Under the pieces are notes generated by a model that had not been told where the DNA came from, ran no database searches, and saw only the letters and a list, made by a program, of their open reading frames with translations. The translations under genes were made by a program, and so were the position numbers. A stretch of DNA of 64,000 nt from Molanna angustata (lineage: Eukaryota; Arthropoda; Insecta; Trichoptera; Molannidae): contig OY754964.1 in the NCBI GenBank assembly GCA_963576475.1, forward strand, positions 49,437,473 through 49,501,472, in the 5' to 3' direction. Each line of letters begins with the position of its first letter. Position 1 is the stretch's first letter. Shown here piece by piece: positions 22,876 to 34,322 of the stretch.

Positions 22876-24760
22876 TCGTCGTTGTGTCGTATTCTCTAGG
22901 CTCCGTTTACCTGTACAGGTCCAAACATCTTTCTGCGGGGCTTAAATCATAGAAAAATAATTATATTTTTCTGTCTTCACAGACATTTTTCTTCTATTAA
23001 AAATTACATTTACATAGCAACGTATTTTGTCATAATTTTATTGGTCTATTTATTAATCTAACATATTGTTTAATTTTGTTTATGTACAAGCAATTGAACA
23101 AATTTAATGTACGATTGATTATTACCATGAGACATTTTTTTCTATCCAATCCAAGCAACGTGAATGTTACAGGTAAATCACCTCGACAATGAATTGTTAG
23201 ATGTAAATGAATGGAATAAATTTGTTCACGAATTACAATAGATATTACCTAAATCGAAAGTCTCATGTCTTTTTCTTTGAATTTGTGTCATTCATAAATA
23301 AGTAATTATTATATTGTAAATATTGTGTATTTTGTATCCGTTTTTTTTTTAAATAAATAAATTCCATCTCTTAACAGGCAATTTAAAAAAAATGATGTAT
23401 TTATTGAATCGTACAAAAATATCGTTTTAATTTATTGTTATATAATGGTGAATATATTATTCATCAATTAAGTGGTACCTAGGAACAGGACACAAACCTA
23501 TACACACACAAACTTTACCTAAAAAGCCTCATAGACAATGCATGAAATGTACCTACAATATATTTTGTTAGAAAATTTGTCAGGGGATATTTCATATTTG
23601 GAGAAATTCGTGAAATTAACGAAATTCGAAATCATTTTTCCTCAATATTTAATACAACTTCATAATAAAGTTACATTACTTTTTTCAATCACAGTAAAAA
23701 AACAAATATTTAGGTATATTAAGCTGTTTTCTGATGACTTCATATCGCTCATGACACAAATTAATTGCATATTTTTTTAGAATATTATTCAATAAAATTA
23801 TTCATTCATTCATTCAATGTGGGGTAACCAGCGAAAGGTGTGCGGGTGTGCATTGCGTTATAAAAGGGAGCACAACATATCTGTGTATACCCACACACCA
23901 GTCTCGTCTCACCTAAAAAGGCACTATATTCAGAATAGGTGGTGAACCTCATTGCTGAACTATGTGAGATGTTATTGTTGCCTGTTGTATTTTCGATTAC
24001 CCGGCTCTTACGGGACATTCGAAAACAATAATAGAAAAGAGTGGAAGCACTATTCTAAGCCGGTGCCTCATAGCTAATTCTAAGCCGGTGCCTCACAGCT
24101 ATAATAAAATTATTTGAAATGATATTGAATATTTGCACGATATTAAAACGATGCTTGGTACAACTTTTACCTTTAGAATCCTGTTTATTTAATGGGATGA
24201 TTAGTAAGAGAAATCTTTGTTTTATGAATGGTTTGTATCCGCCAATATTTACCGCTCTTAACGAACGATGTCTTTGAATGTCATCCAACGTTTAAAATTT
24301 CTACTAAAAACACTGTTTTACTATCCCAAACTGTTGTTAAAATGTCGTGCAAAAATATATTTAAACTCATTTTTAATCAATAATAATTAAGGACTTTTTT
24401 TATATAAGTATATAGGTATATATTATATATTTTTTTATATAGGTATATATTATGTAATTAATTATATATAAATTATTTTATCTGCTTTCGAAGCTATTTA
24501 CACACAAGTTAGACTATACTTATTTTTATGTTTCTAATTTATTTTGAGTTGAATTTATATGAATAAACTGTTTGAATACATTTCTTCCGAGAAAATATCC
24601 TTAACAAATATCTACATATACCTACAATGATGGCTGAGAATTGAGGCAATGCTTTGAAGAACATAAATCAATGGAGATGATACTATCCAAAAACAAAGGT
24701 ATGAAGTTTTTTTTTACTACGTTATTTACCACATAAACGACTACCGAAGACGACTACGAC
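22876..24760. other. AT-rich sequence with one SINE-like repeat
   Basis: Repeat G at 23800-23957 is the only recognised element. A 32-bp partial duplication (TTCTAAGCCGGTGCCTCA at about 24054 and 24078) is seen. Confidence 0.35.
23800..23957 (-). mobile_element. Short interspersed repeat G, copy 1
   Basis: Minus-strand copy: GAATGAATGAAT-type tail complement at 23800-23817, GTGGGGTAACCAGCGAAAGG, GTATACCCACACACCAGTCT. About 160 bp; see copies at 51275 and 58305. Confidence 0.7.
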
Positions 24761-24980
24761 TGCCAACCGCCGTGGCACAGTTGGTAAGCCGTTCGGTTTC
24801 TGTGCGGACATCCTGGGTTCGATTCCCAACAGGGGAGAAATTTATTTAAATTCATTTCTCACGTTAACGATGCATCTCTGGGCAGGAAACAATGGTTATT
24901 TGGAAGAATTTGACATACGGCAATAAACTCGCCACTTGCGCAGGGTGCAAAGAAGTGTTCAATATTACTATTATTGATAT
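24761..24980 (+). mobile_element. tRNA-derived SINE family 2, copy 3
   Basis: A + strand copy with intact A and B boxes and a recognisable tail (TTTGACATACGGCAATAAAC). It lies immediately left of (CA)n element copy A. Confidence 0.85.
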
Positions 24981-24983
24981 TAC

Positions 24984-26010
24984 TAGTTGCATGTAACACA
25001 TGAGATCCAACTGTCGATAGCGATAGTATGTATAGTTGAAGAATAAGAATCAAACTATAAACCCATAAATCCAAATTATTGAAAATTTTAACACATGTTG
25101 GTATGTATGTCAAGATAGGACAGTATGGAGGTCAGTCCTGTTTTCCTACCCGGAATATGAAAACAGCATGATGGTTCTGTATGTATGTTTGGAGATTAAG
25201 TACCTATCAAACTATTAAAACTTCTTACATATTGTGTATAGGCGACTGACATACATACAAATTGTATGAAGCAATGTCGTCACTAAATTCAATTTTTATA
25301 AAAATTGTTAAAAAAAGTTTGAGATGTGCTAACATAATGTTTATATTTTTTATAGAAAATTAAATTATCTAGTTGGGGTGTTTCGGCTTTTTTCGATATT
25401 TTTGAAAAATTCGGAAATATAGGCAGTTAAACTCATAAATTTATCATAAAAAAAATACTTTTCTTAATAAAAAATGTTTGAGAAACCCTGGAATTTTTTT
25501 GAAAAAACTAATTTGAGATTTTGTATTTGTCTATGTTTGTACCAATTTTCAGCGTTCTAGCTTTTATGGTTTCTGAGATATATGGAAAAATAAATTAAAA
25601 ATTCAAAAGTTGATAACCCCTGACTGAAACAAAAATTCAAAATTCAGAGTATAAAAGTTTTGTAGACCTATAACTGTTTATATATTCTGAAATTTTGGGC
25701 TCTGTAAATTGAGCGGATCAAAAGTTATAAGGGGGGGACGGACACACACACACACACAGACATACACACAGACACACACACACACAGACACACACACACA
25801 GACACACGAAATGTTCTACTCCGAATTCTGAGTAAATCCGTGTATGGAACATATATGCTGCGAAGCCTCTAAGTTGGTGTTTTTTGACTTCAAAGTTGGA
25901 AAAGCCGTGAAAAAAGTAGACCTCTCCATACAATTCTCGCGTATTCTGGCTTGATACATTGTCGATATGTTAAGAGAACAAAGTTCTCCTGAACAAATCG
26001 ACAGTTGGAT
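24984..26010 (+). mobile_element. (CA)n-containing TIR element, copy A
   Basis: Full-length copy of about 1.03 kb. It starts CTAGTTGCATGTAACACATG and ends ATCGACAGTTGGAT. The segment ATCCAACTGTCGAT near the left end is the reverse complement of the right end, giving 14-bp subterminal/terminal inverted repeats. Internal landmarks are an RTE-tail-like segment (25100-25185), an AT-rich middle and a (CA)n/(CACAGA)n tract (25740-25807). No real coding frame. It abuts a SINE on its left. Confidence 0.85.
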
Positions 26011-26043
26011 AAACATTAGTTTATAGTAATTTGTACTAATAAA

Positions 26044-27080
26044 CTAGTTGCATGTAACACATGAGATCCAACTGTCGATAGCGATAGTATGTATAGTTGA
26101 AGAATATGTACCAAACTATAAACCCATAAATAAAAATTATTGAATATTTTCAGATATTTTGTTTTCTATACAACATATATTATGTAGGTATGTATGTCAA
26201 GATAGGATAGTTTGGAGGAAGTTCCTTTTTTCCTACCCAGAATATGCAAATAGCATGATGGTATGTATGTATGTTTGGAGATGAAGTATCAAACTATTAA
26301 GTCTTCTTACATATTGTGTATAGGCGACTGCCATACAAAATGTATGAAGCGATGTCGTCACTAAATTCAATTTTTAAAAAAATTGTTAAAAAAAAATTGA
26401 GATCTTCTACAACAATGTTAATATTTTTTATAGAAAATTAAATTATCTAGTTGGGGTATTTCGGCTTTTTTTGATAATTGTAAAAGTTTTGGAAATATAG
26501 GCAGTTAAACTCATAAATTTATCATAAAAAAAATATTTTTCTTAATAAAAAATGTTTGAGAAACACCGGAATTTTTTTGAAAAAACTAATTTGAGATTTT
26601 GTATTTGTCTATGTTTGTACCAATTTTCAGCGTTCTAGCGTTTATGGTTTCTGAGATATATGGAAAAATAAAATAAAAATTCAAAAGTTGATAACCCCTG
26701 ACTGAAACAAAAATTCAAAATTCCGAGTATAAAAGTTTTGTAGGCCTGTAACTGTTTATATATTCTGAAATTTTAGGCTCTGTAAATTGAGCGGATCAAA
26801 AGTTATAAGGGGGGGACGGACACACAGACACACACACAGACACACACACACACAGACACACACACACACAGACACACGAAATGTTCTACTCCGAATTCTG
26901 AGTAAATCCGTGTATGGAACATATATGCTGCGAAGCCTCTAAGTTGGTGTTTTTTGACTTCAAAGTTGGAAAAGCCGTGAAAAAAGTAGACCTCTCCATA
27001 CAATTCTCGCGTATTCTGGCTTGATACATTGTCGATATGTTAAGAGAACAAAGTTCTCCTGAACAAATCGACAGTTGGAT
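26044..27080 (+). mobile_element. (CA)n-containing TIR element, copy B
   Basis: Near-identical to copy A and in the same orientation. Separated from copy A by 33 bases and from copy C by 6. The (CA)n tract lies at 26818-26880. Confidence 0.85.
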
Positions 27081-27086
27081 AATTAA

Positions 27087-28117
27087 CTAGTTGCATGTAA
27101 CACATGAGATCCAACTGTCGATAGCGATAGTATGTATAGTTGAAGAATATGTACCAAACTATAAACCCATAGATACAAATTATTGAATATTTTCAGATAT
27201 TTTGTTTTCTATACAACATATGTAGGTATGTATGTCAAGATAGGATAGTATGGAAGAAGATCCTTTTTCCTACCCAGAATATGCAAATTGCATGATGGTA
27301 TGTATGTATGTTTGGAGATGAAGTAACAAACTATTAAGTCTTCTTACATATTGTGTATAGGCGACTGCCATACAAAATGTATGAAGCGATGTCGTCACTA
27401 AATTCAATTTTTAAAAAAATTGTTAAAAAAAAATTGAGATCTTCTACTACAATGTTAATATTTTTTATAGAAAATTAAATTATCTAGTTGGGGTGTTTCG
27501 GCTTTTTTCGATAATTGTAAAAGTTTTGGAAATATAGGCAGTTAAACTCATAAATTTATCATAAAAAAAATATTTTTCTTAATAAAAAATGTTTGAGAAA
27601 CCCTGGAATTTTTTTGAAAAAATTAATTTGAGATTTTGTATTTGTCTATGTTTGTACCAATTTTCAGCGTTCTACCGTTTATGGTTTCTGAGATATATGG
27701 AAAAATAAAATAAAAATTCAAAAGTTGATAACCCCTGACTGAAACAAAAATTCAAAATTCCGAGTATAAAAGTTTTGTAGGCCTGTAATTGTTTATATAT
27801 TCTGAAATTTTAGGCTCTGTAAATTGAGCGGATCAAAAGTTATAAGGGGGGGACGGACACACAGACACACACACACACAGACACACAGACACACACACAG
27901 ACACACAGACACACGAAATGTTCTACTCCGAATTCTGAGTAAATCCGTGTATGGAACATATATGCTGCGAAGCCTCTAAGTTGGTGTTTTTTGACTTCAA
28001 AGTTGGAAAATCCATGAAAAAAGTAGACCTCTCCATACAATTCTCGCGTATTCTGGCTTGATACATTGTCGATATGTTAAGAGAACAAAGTTCTCCTGAA
28101 CAAATCGACAGTTGGAT
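27087..28117 (+). mobile_element. (CA)n-containing TIR element, copy C
   Basis: Near-identical to copies A and B and in the same orientation. Small differences include TGGAAAATCCATG for TGGAAAAGCCGTG near 28008. The (CA)n tract lies at 27855-27915. Confidence 0.85.
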
Positions 28118-28934
28118 AAAAAAAATCAATTGCCTAGGAACGTAGAATCGAGAAATTTAAAAAGAGCATTCTAAGAAACTGTTGCAATATAATTGAGTAA
28201 AAGAATTTTCTTTTAAAGGGTGCAACATTAAGATCTATTATTTATTTATATTTTCCTCGTTTTTAACACATATTTGTTTCGGAAGAGAACTATAAAATAG
28301 ACAAAAAATGAATTGGCTGCCTTAAAACAGGAATTATTCATAGGTAGGCAAACAAAGGTAAATAGTGAAACACAACCTATATATCTACCACAAAAATGGG
28401 TGAATTCAGATATTATATACTTATTTAGAGATATTATTTTTTTTTGTATAAGTTCAAGATATTTCAATATTGTCCCAATGTAATCTGTTTTGTAAAAGGA
28501 AATAAAACAATTATTTTTATTAATTATAAATTTACTATCATAAATTGTTGAATTTTTTCCAATATGTTTTTTTAACATAACTTTTTTGTACAGTGAATTG
28601 TTTTGAGTCCATCTCAAACCACTTGTTTTCAATACTCAGTTGGATGGGTGATTGAGCGGTAGTGCGCTTGTTTAGCATACACCCTGGATCGAATCATTCG
28701 TACACCCAATACGAAGATTAAGCAATTACCTACTTCTCATGTAAAATTATTCAACCTTCTAGCAGGAATTGATTAAAAAACACTACTCAAACTGACAGGA
28801 TTTAAACACTAAACAACAATAAGAATAATGGGCATTGGCGTAGTGGAGTGTTGTATCTAGAAATCACTGCAAAAGAAAAAACTTACTAAAAAAATTGTAT
28901 TTTATCTTTTCTTATATATTTTTTTAAGAGGTTA
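28118..28934. other. AT-rich sequence between element C and the foldback element
   Basis: One minus frame of 128 codons (28246-28632) is AT-driven and shows no known motif. A degraded tRNA-like head is at 28641. Nothing else. Confidence 0.3.
28641..28715 (+). mobile_element. Degraded tRNA-like SINE head, possibly family 3
   Basis: GGATGGGTGATTGAGCGGTA resembles the family 3 head; the B-box position reads GGATCGAATCATTCG. No body is recognisable. Confidence 0.4.
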
Positions 28935-29906
28935 ACTGCTGCCAACGTACCTTTTTTATCAATTTGATATACCATCATTATTACTTAACGAATCATTTTG
29001 AAAAAAATAACCTAGTTAGTTTGGATATTAATAAAGAGAAATATACCATAATTTTTTGATTATGTTCTGTATATATTCTTGTAGTAAAATAATAAGCATA
29101 CCCCGATTTTAGACATTTATTTATTTATTTATATAATTTATGTACATGTGTACAAAGGCAGGTTTATTGCCATAAGGCAATTTCTTCCAACCAACCCGAG
29201 CAACGTGAAGTCTCTTAGTAAAACTGGTTCTTCTTTCGTGTCAGCAACGCATTGTTGCGTTGCTGTGGTGGAAGGATTGGCCAGAGAATTTCTGTTACCA
29301 GGGGGCACCGCGTGGAGGTTCCTTCCGTGCTCCCCAGTAAAACTGGTACAGTACTTATTAAGTGAGAAATAAATTGATAAAAAATAACATAAAAGAGTAC
29401 GAAATATAAAAAAAAAAATTATAGGTATAAATTTATCTTAAATTTCTAAAAAAATATAAGGTATAGAGCAATATTTTTTTTTATAAATTAAAGAAGAACA
29501 AAATACCTGGAAAAATATGATTTAACGTTGCATTAACGCATCAGGTTAAGTAAATAAACCAAAAAAACTTTTATTACGCAATGGCGCTGAATGGAAAATA
29601 AATGTTTTTTAGGTTTATTTACTAAACCTGAAGCATTAATGCAACGTCACATAATATTTTTCTAGATATTTTTGTCTTCTTTAATTTAAAAAAATATATA
29701 TTACTCTACGCTTATAGTTTATTAAAAATATATGATAAACGTTGAAAATCGGGGTATGCCATTATTTTTCTACAAGAATTTATACAGAACATTATCAAAA
29801 AGTTAAGGTATATTTTTGTTCACTATCTAAATTATTTTTTTCAAAACGATTTGATAAGAAACAATGATGGTATATCAAATTGAAAAATGGGTACGTTGGC
29901 AGCAGT
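28935..29906. mobile_element. Long foldback (inverted-repeat) element with nested LINE
   Basis: The ends ACTGCTGCCAACGTACC and GGTACGTTGGCAGCAGT are perfect inverted repeats. The pairing continues inward: ATAAGCATACCCCGATTTTA near 29092 with AAAATCGGGGTATGCC near 29743, and CAGGTTAAGTAAATAAACC near 29551 with GGTTTATTTACTAAACCTG near 29612. Arms total about 300 bp each around a loop near 29568-29610. The left arm is interrupted by the LINE fragment 29116-29375; without it the element is about 710 bp. No transposase. Confidence 0.85.
29116..29375 (-). mobile_element. LINE 3' fragment nested in a foldback element
   Basis: Minus strand. (TTTA)n at 29117-29133 is the tail complement, then GGTTTATTGCCATAAGGCAA + TTTCTTCCAACC, the reverse complement of the 43.7-kb LINE 3' end. 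The remainder to about 29375 (CAGGGGGCACCGCGTGGAGG) is GC-richer and is probably LINE-derived. Confidence 0.7.
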
Positions 29907-29984
29907 CCCCCCCCTTAATAATGTTTGTACTGTATTGGATTTTTGAAATAAATAATATTTTTTTTTCGTTTAATTTGAAGGTTA

Positions 29985-30130
29985 ACGGGAAATTCTTGAC
30001 CATTGAGAAGTATTGTGAGGGATTTCGCAGTCACCTACCCCACTACCTTGAGAACGTTTTAGAGCTTTAAGCTCTGTTCGTCCCCAGATCGGCTGCTCGT
30101 CGGAAGACACAAGGATATTTCATATAATTG
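29985..30130 (-). repeat. Interspersed repeat E, copy 3
   Basis: Minus strand. TTTCGCAGTCACCTACCCCA, then GATCGGCTGCTCGTCGGAAG and GGATATTTCAT. Decayed. Confidence 0.5.
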
Positions 30131-30277
30131 ACACAGATAAAATCAAGGAAGAAAAATATTTACGTCAAAACGCAAATACTGGTAAGGAAAAACTTTATAT
30201 TTTTCAAATAATTTCTGAACCTCATTTCGTTAAAAAGAAAACATATGTTAATAAAAATTTTCCTGCGATTTTAATAT

Positions 30278-30345
30278 AGTTAGCACGCTGGATTGGTAAT
30301 TCAGTGGTTCCGAGTTCGAATCCAGCATCGTTCGAGCGATTTCAT
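30278..30345 (+). mobile_element. SINE family 3-like head fragment
   Basis: GTTAGCACGCTGGATTGGTA and CGAGTTCGAATCCAGC resemble the family 3 tRNA-like region and are followed by a decayed GAGCGATTTCAT body start. Confidence 0.55.
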
Positions 30346-30370
30346 ATTCATTTAAAAAAAAAAACGAGTC

Positions 30371-30762
30371 GGTTGTGGCCAACGCTATACTCCTCATTAC
30401 CAAGTCACTCCACAAAGTATTCAAATATGGAAAATATTCAGCATTTTCATTTATTTATTTATTATATTTATTTAACTTTATGTACCTACATAATATAAAC
30501 AAATACAATGCACAATGGCGGGCTTATTGCCGTTAGGCAATTTCTTTCTACCAACCAGAGAACCATTTAATAATAATAATAATTTACATGAGGTTTTTTT
30601 AATTTATATATTTTATTATGAAAATTTTATAATTCTTCAACGCCATTTTATGAAAGTGATGTGCCTTTTAAGCAATTTGAAAATAAAAATATCAAATTTT
30701 ATTTTTCTTAGTTGGGTTCACTTTGAAATATTTGACATTTGAAAAAATGAGCACTGGTCAGA
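30371..30762 (+). repeat. Interspersed repeat J, copy 1 (interrupted)
   Basis: GGCCAACGCTATACTCCTCA + CCAAGTCACTC, then after the LINE tip 30446-30565, ATAATTCTTCAACG...TATGAAAGT and AATATTTGACATTTGAAAAA. Shared with 40672-40895. Confidence 0.6.
30446..30565 (-). mobile_element. LINE 3' end fragment
   Basis: Minus strand. (TTTA)n, GTACCTACATAAT, then GCGGGCTTATTGCCGTTAGG + CAATTTCTTTCTACCAACC: the 3' end of the 43.7-kb LINE family. It interrupts an older repeat shared with 40672-40895. Confidence 0.7.
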
Positions 30763-31619
30763 TATTCCTCAAAATCTAATGAGGTCCAAGCGAGATTAGA
30801 TATACAAATGTGCGAAATTTGATAAGAATCGAATGAGTACTTTAGTCTAGAATAAACACGCCGTACATAGCACATAGCACAAAGTAGGTACACAGCACAT
30901 ACAGATACATTGTGATGAAACTTTCAGAATATACAATTTCAACATGATACTAGTTGATAATCTGCAATAAAAAATAACCTTACGAATAGCGAATTAATAA
31001 CTCCCCACTATATTGTTTTAGTGAGGAGTAATAACAGTATTTACATACTACAGGTATTTTAACTTTGTTTCCCACCCTGTCATATCACAGACAAATATTA
31101 ATAACTTTAATGGCCTTGATTTAATCATTTTAACTATTAATGATCTTTGAACACTGTTTACTTTTTTCGGTTACCATGATCGCTATCATTCTTACTGTAT
31201 CGTTTTCCAGAGTAGAAACAAATAATAACAATATACTTGATAGATATACAAACATTTTATATAAGGAATGATTTCCAACCCTCACCTTTTAAGTAAAAAG
31301 GTCGAATTTGTCTTGTTTATTCTCGCACTTATTTAGACTGGAATACTAAAAGGGGTTTCTTTGTATTTACATATACAATAATACATATTCCTTCATATTT
31401 AGTCGCCCTCGATAAGTAAACATTGTTGATATAAATACTTACAATTTAACATATTTCACCTAAATTTTCTGATTATTTTCTTAAAAGATTTTGTATGAAA
31501 TAAGCAGACATGACAGACGGTCTCCTTCCCAAACGTTGGCTTGCCTTCTATTACCTGGTTCAGCAAACATAATTATGGCGACTTATTAAGGTGTGGCAAA
31601 GTGTTTACCTAAGAAAACA
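30763..31619. other. AT-rich unique sequence
   Basis: A small CTCCCCACTA...TAGTGAGGAG hairpin lies near 31002-31029. No gene recognised. Confidence 0.35.
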
Positions 31620-31797
31620 AAATTCTTCTTCTTTCTGCGGCACATCAGTTCTCTTCCCCCGAATTCGGCTACTACTTTGGCATAGGCATTTCTCTATTGA
31701 GCTAATCTCTGTTGACTCCGGTCCATTCTCTGATGTTTCTTAGCCAAGACATCCGCTTCCTGCCCGCACTGCGAATATGCTCTATTTGTTTTTCATA
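31620..31797 (-). pseudogene. LINE ORF2 C-terminal tip
   Basis: The minus strand encodes AGRKRMSWLRNIREWTGVNR, followed by a frameshifted EMPMPK/AYAKVVAEFGGRE-like end and (GAA)n. The SWLRNIREWTG block is typical of insect LINE ORF2 ends. It directly abuts (CA)n element copy D. Confidence 0.65.
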
Positions 31798-31798
31798 A

Positions 31799-32564
31799 CT
31801 AGTTGCATGTAACACATGAGATCCAACTGTCGACAGCGATAGTATGTATAGTTGAAGAATAAGTACCAAACCCATAAATACAAATTATTTATTATTTTAT
31901 GATATTTATTATTTTTTCTATACAACACATGTACCTAGGTAGTCAAGATAGGATAGTATGGTGGTCAGTCTTTTTTTCCTACCCGGAATATGAAAACAGC
32001 ATGATGGTATATGTATATTGTATGTTTAGAGATGAAGTATCAAACTATTAAGTCTTCTTTGATATTGTGTATAGGTGACTACCATACAAATTGTATGAAG
32101 CGATGTCGTCACTAAATTCAATTTTTATAAAAATTGTTAAAAAAAATTTGAGATGTACTGCTACAATGTTAATATTTTTTATATAAAATTAAATTATCTA
32201 GTTGGGGTGTTTCGGCTTTTTTCGATATTTAAAAAAAAAATGGAAATATAGGCAGTTAAACTCATAAATTTATCATAAAAAAATACTTTTCTTAATAAAA
32301 AATGTTTGAGAAACTCTGGAATTTTTTTGAAAAAAACTGATTTGAGATTTTGTATTTGTCTATGTTTATACCAATTTTCAGCGTTCTAGCTTTTATGGTT
32401 TCTGAGATATAGGGAAAAATATAATAAAAATTCAAAAGTTGATAACCCCTGACTGAAACAAAAATTCAAAATTCCGAGTATAAAAGTGTTGTAGGCCTGT
32501 AACTGTTTATATATTCTGAAATTTTAGGCTCTGTGAATTGAGCGGATCAAAAGTTATAAGGGGG

Positions 32565-32632
<68 letters not shown>

Positions 32633-32849
32633 ACACACAGACACACGAAATGTTCTACTCCGAATTCTGAGTAAATCCGTGTATGGAACATATATGCTGC
32701 GAATCCTCTAAGTTGGTGTTCTTTGACTTCAAAGTTGGAAAAGCCGTGAAAAAAGTAGACCTCTCCATACAATTCTCGCGTATTCTGGCTTGATACATTG
32801 TCGATATGTTAAGAGAACAAAGTTCTCCTGAACAAATCGACAGTTGGAT
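31799..32849 (+). mobile_element. (CA)n-containing TIR element, copy D
   Basis: Fourth full copy, about 3.7 kb from copy C, with a longer (CA)n tract (32564-32646). Its left end abuts a LINE tail and its right end abuts the 88-bp minisatellite without spacer. Confidence 0.85.
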
Positions 32850-33553
32850 AATGAGATGCAGTAGACCGTATTTATTTTACCGGTGAATATGTCCCAAGTA
32901 GATATGTCATCTAAAGAAAACAATAGTTTTTCATAATAATGAGATGCAGTAGACCGTATTTATTTTACCGGTGAATATGTCCCAAGTAGATATGTCATCT
33001 AAAGAAAACAATAGTTTTTCATAATAATGAGATGCAGTAGACCGTATTTATTTTACCGGTGAATATGTCCCAAGTAGATATGTCATCTAAAGAAAACAAT
33101 AGTTTTTCATAATAATGAGATGCAGTAGACCGTATTTATTTTACCGGTGAATATATCCCAAGTAGATATGTCATCTAAAGAAAACAATAGTTTTTCATAA
33201 TAATGAGATGCAGTAGACCGTATTTATTTTACCGGTGAATATGTCCCAAGTAGATATGTCATCTAAAGAAAACAATAGTTTTTCATAATAATGAGATGCA
33301 GTAGACCGTATTTATTTTACCGGTGAATATGTCCCAAGTAGATATGTCATCTAAAGAAAACAATAGTTTTTCATAATAATGAGATGCAGTAGACCGTATT
33401 TATTTTACCGGTGAATATATCCCAAGTAGATATGTCATCTAAAGAAAACAATAGTTTTTCATAATAATGAGATGCAGTAGACCGTATTTTTTTTACCGGT
33501 GAATATGTCCCAAGTAGATACCTATGTCATCTAAAGAAAACAATAGTTTTTCA
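32850..33553. repeat. 88-bp minisatellite, eight copies
   Basis: Units start at about 32851, 32939, 33027, 33115, 33203, 33291, 33379 and 33467, an exact 88-bp period. The core contains GCAGTAGACCGTATTTATTT and ACCGGTGAATATGTCCCAAG. Copies are almost identical (scattered G/A differences such as ATATGTCC/ATATATCC), so the array is recent or homogenised. The last copy has a small insertion (ACCTATG) and loses the end. The period is not a multiple of three and stops occur in every frame, so it is non-coding. Confidence 0.95.
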
Positions 33554-33860
33554 AAAGTAAAAAAAAATAATATTGTCACCAAAATGCAGCAGTTTAAGCA
33601 CATAAAAAAACCACTGACTACTTAAATACCTATTTATATGTAAATCATATACTTCTCTAAATAACTAAAACTGTCTGATTTTTTTATTTTTTTTTCTACT
33701 TTTATTGCTTCATAAGTCCAAGATATTGCTGAAAACCACAACTGCATAATGGTGTACAGGTTTTTTTTGAATAGTAACGAATTTTGCATATTCTCTTTAC
33801 ATCAAATAAACTATTATTATTTAATAATACTCGGCGGATATTTTGTGGTTGTTCATATTA

Positions 33861-33938
33861 ACCGTTTTGCCATGTGAATTTTGCCCTAAACCACTAAAAT
33901 ATAGTGGTTAAGGGCAAAATTCACATGCCAAAACGGTT
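33861..33938. repeat. Short palindromic element
   Basis: ACCGTTTTGCCATGTGAATT + TTGCCCTAAACCACTA pairs with TAGTGGTTAAGGGCAAAATT + CACATGCCAAAACGGTT, 36-bp arms with a few-base loop. Single copy in the window. Confidence 0.85.
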
Positions 33939-33975
33939 ATTATTATTTATATCAATAATATTCCTAAAATAAATG

Positions 33976-34152
33976 GGATTTTGAAAGATGGTGATGTTAG
34001 AAGTAAGAATAATAGAAGAGCGTGTATGAGACGATGTATGGACGTGAATGAAGCGAGGAATGTGTGTCAAGAGAGAGGAGTCTGGCGTTCGGTTCTCTCT
34101 GCCTACCCCAAATAGGGAAATGGCGTGATGGTATGGTATGGTATGGTATAAT
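33976..34152 (+). pseudogene. RTE-like LINE 3' fragment
   Basis: DGDVRSKNNRRACMRRCMDV, EARNVCQERGVWRSVLSAYP, then ATGGCGTGATGG(TATGG)n. Intact reading for about 45 codons. Confidence 0.75.
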
Positions 34153-34235
34153 ATTCCGAATACCTATATACATACTTTCCACTTTTTATTCCTTCTTTCA
34201 ATAAACATACAATAAAATGAAGATACAGATTTTCC

Positions 34236-34322
34236 AAGTTTTCAGTCTGGATCAGCATTAACACTCTTTAAAGTGTGGCAACTTGTTATTGGGTGCAGGA
34301 TAACATTTATATTCGACATATT
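34236..34322 (+). mobile_element. SINE family 1, 3' fragment
   Basis: TTTTCAGTCTGGATCAGC, then GTGGCAACTTGTTATTGGGT and ATTCGACATA match the body and end of family 1. No tRNA head. Confidence 0.65.

Noticed and set aside
22586..22952. + strand frames rich in proline and aromatic residues
   Set aside because: They are antisense to a clearer LINE ORF2 end on the minus strand.
24984..28117. A CRISPR-like or satellite array suggested by regular 1-kb spacing
   Set aside because: Units are 1-kb elements with terminal inverted repeats and a dispersed fourth copy; not a CRISPR array.
25718..28129. Repeated minus-strand frames ending in cysteine-valine runs (CVCVCV)
   Set aside because: They are the (CA)n tract and flanks of the TIR elements; the same frame recurs in each copy and has no domain.
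28246..28632. 128-codon minus-strand open frame
   Set aside because: Lysine/asparagine/isoleucine-rich as expected of AT-rich noncoding DNA; no domain or conserved pattern.
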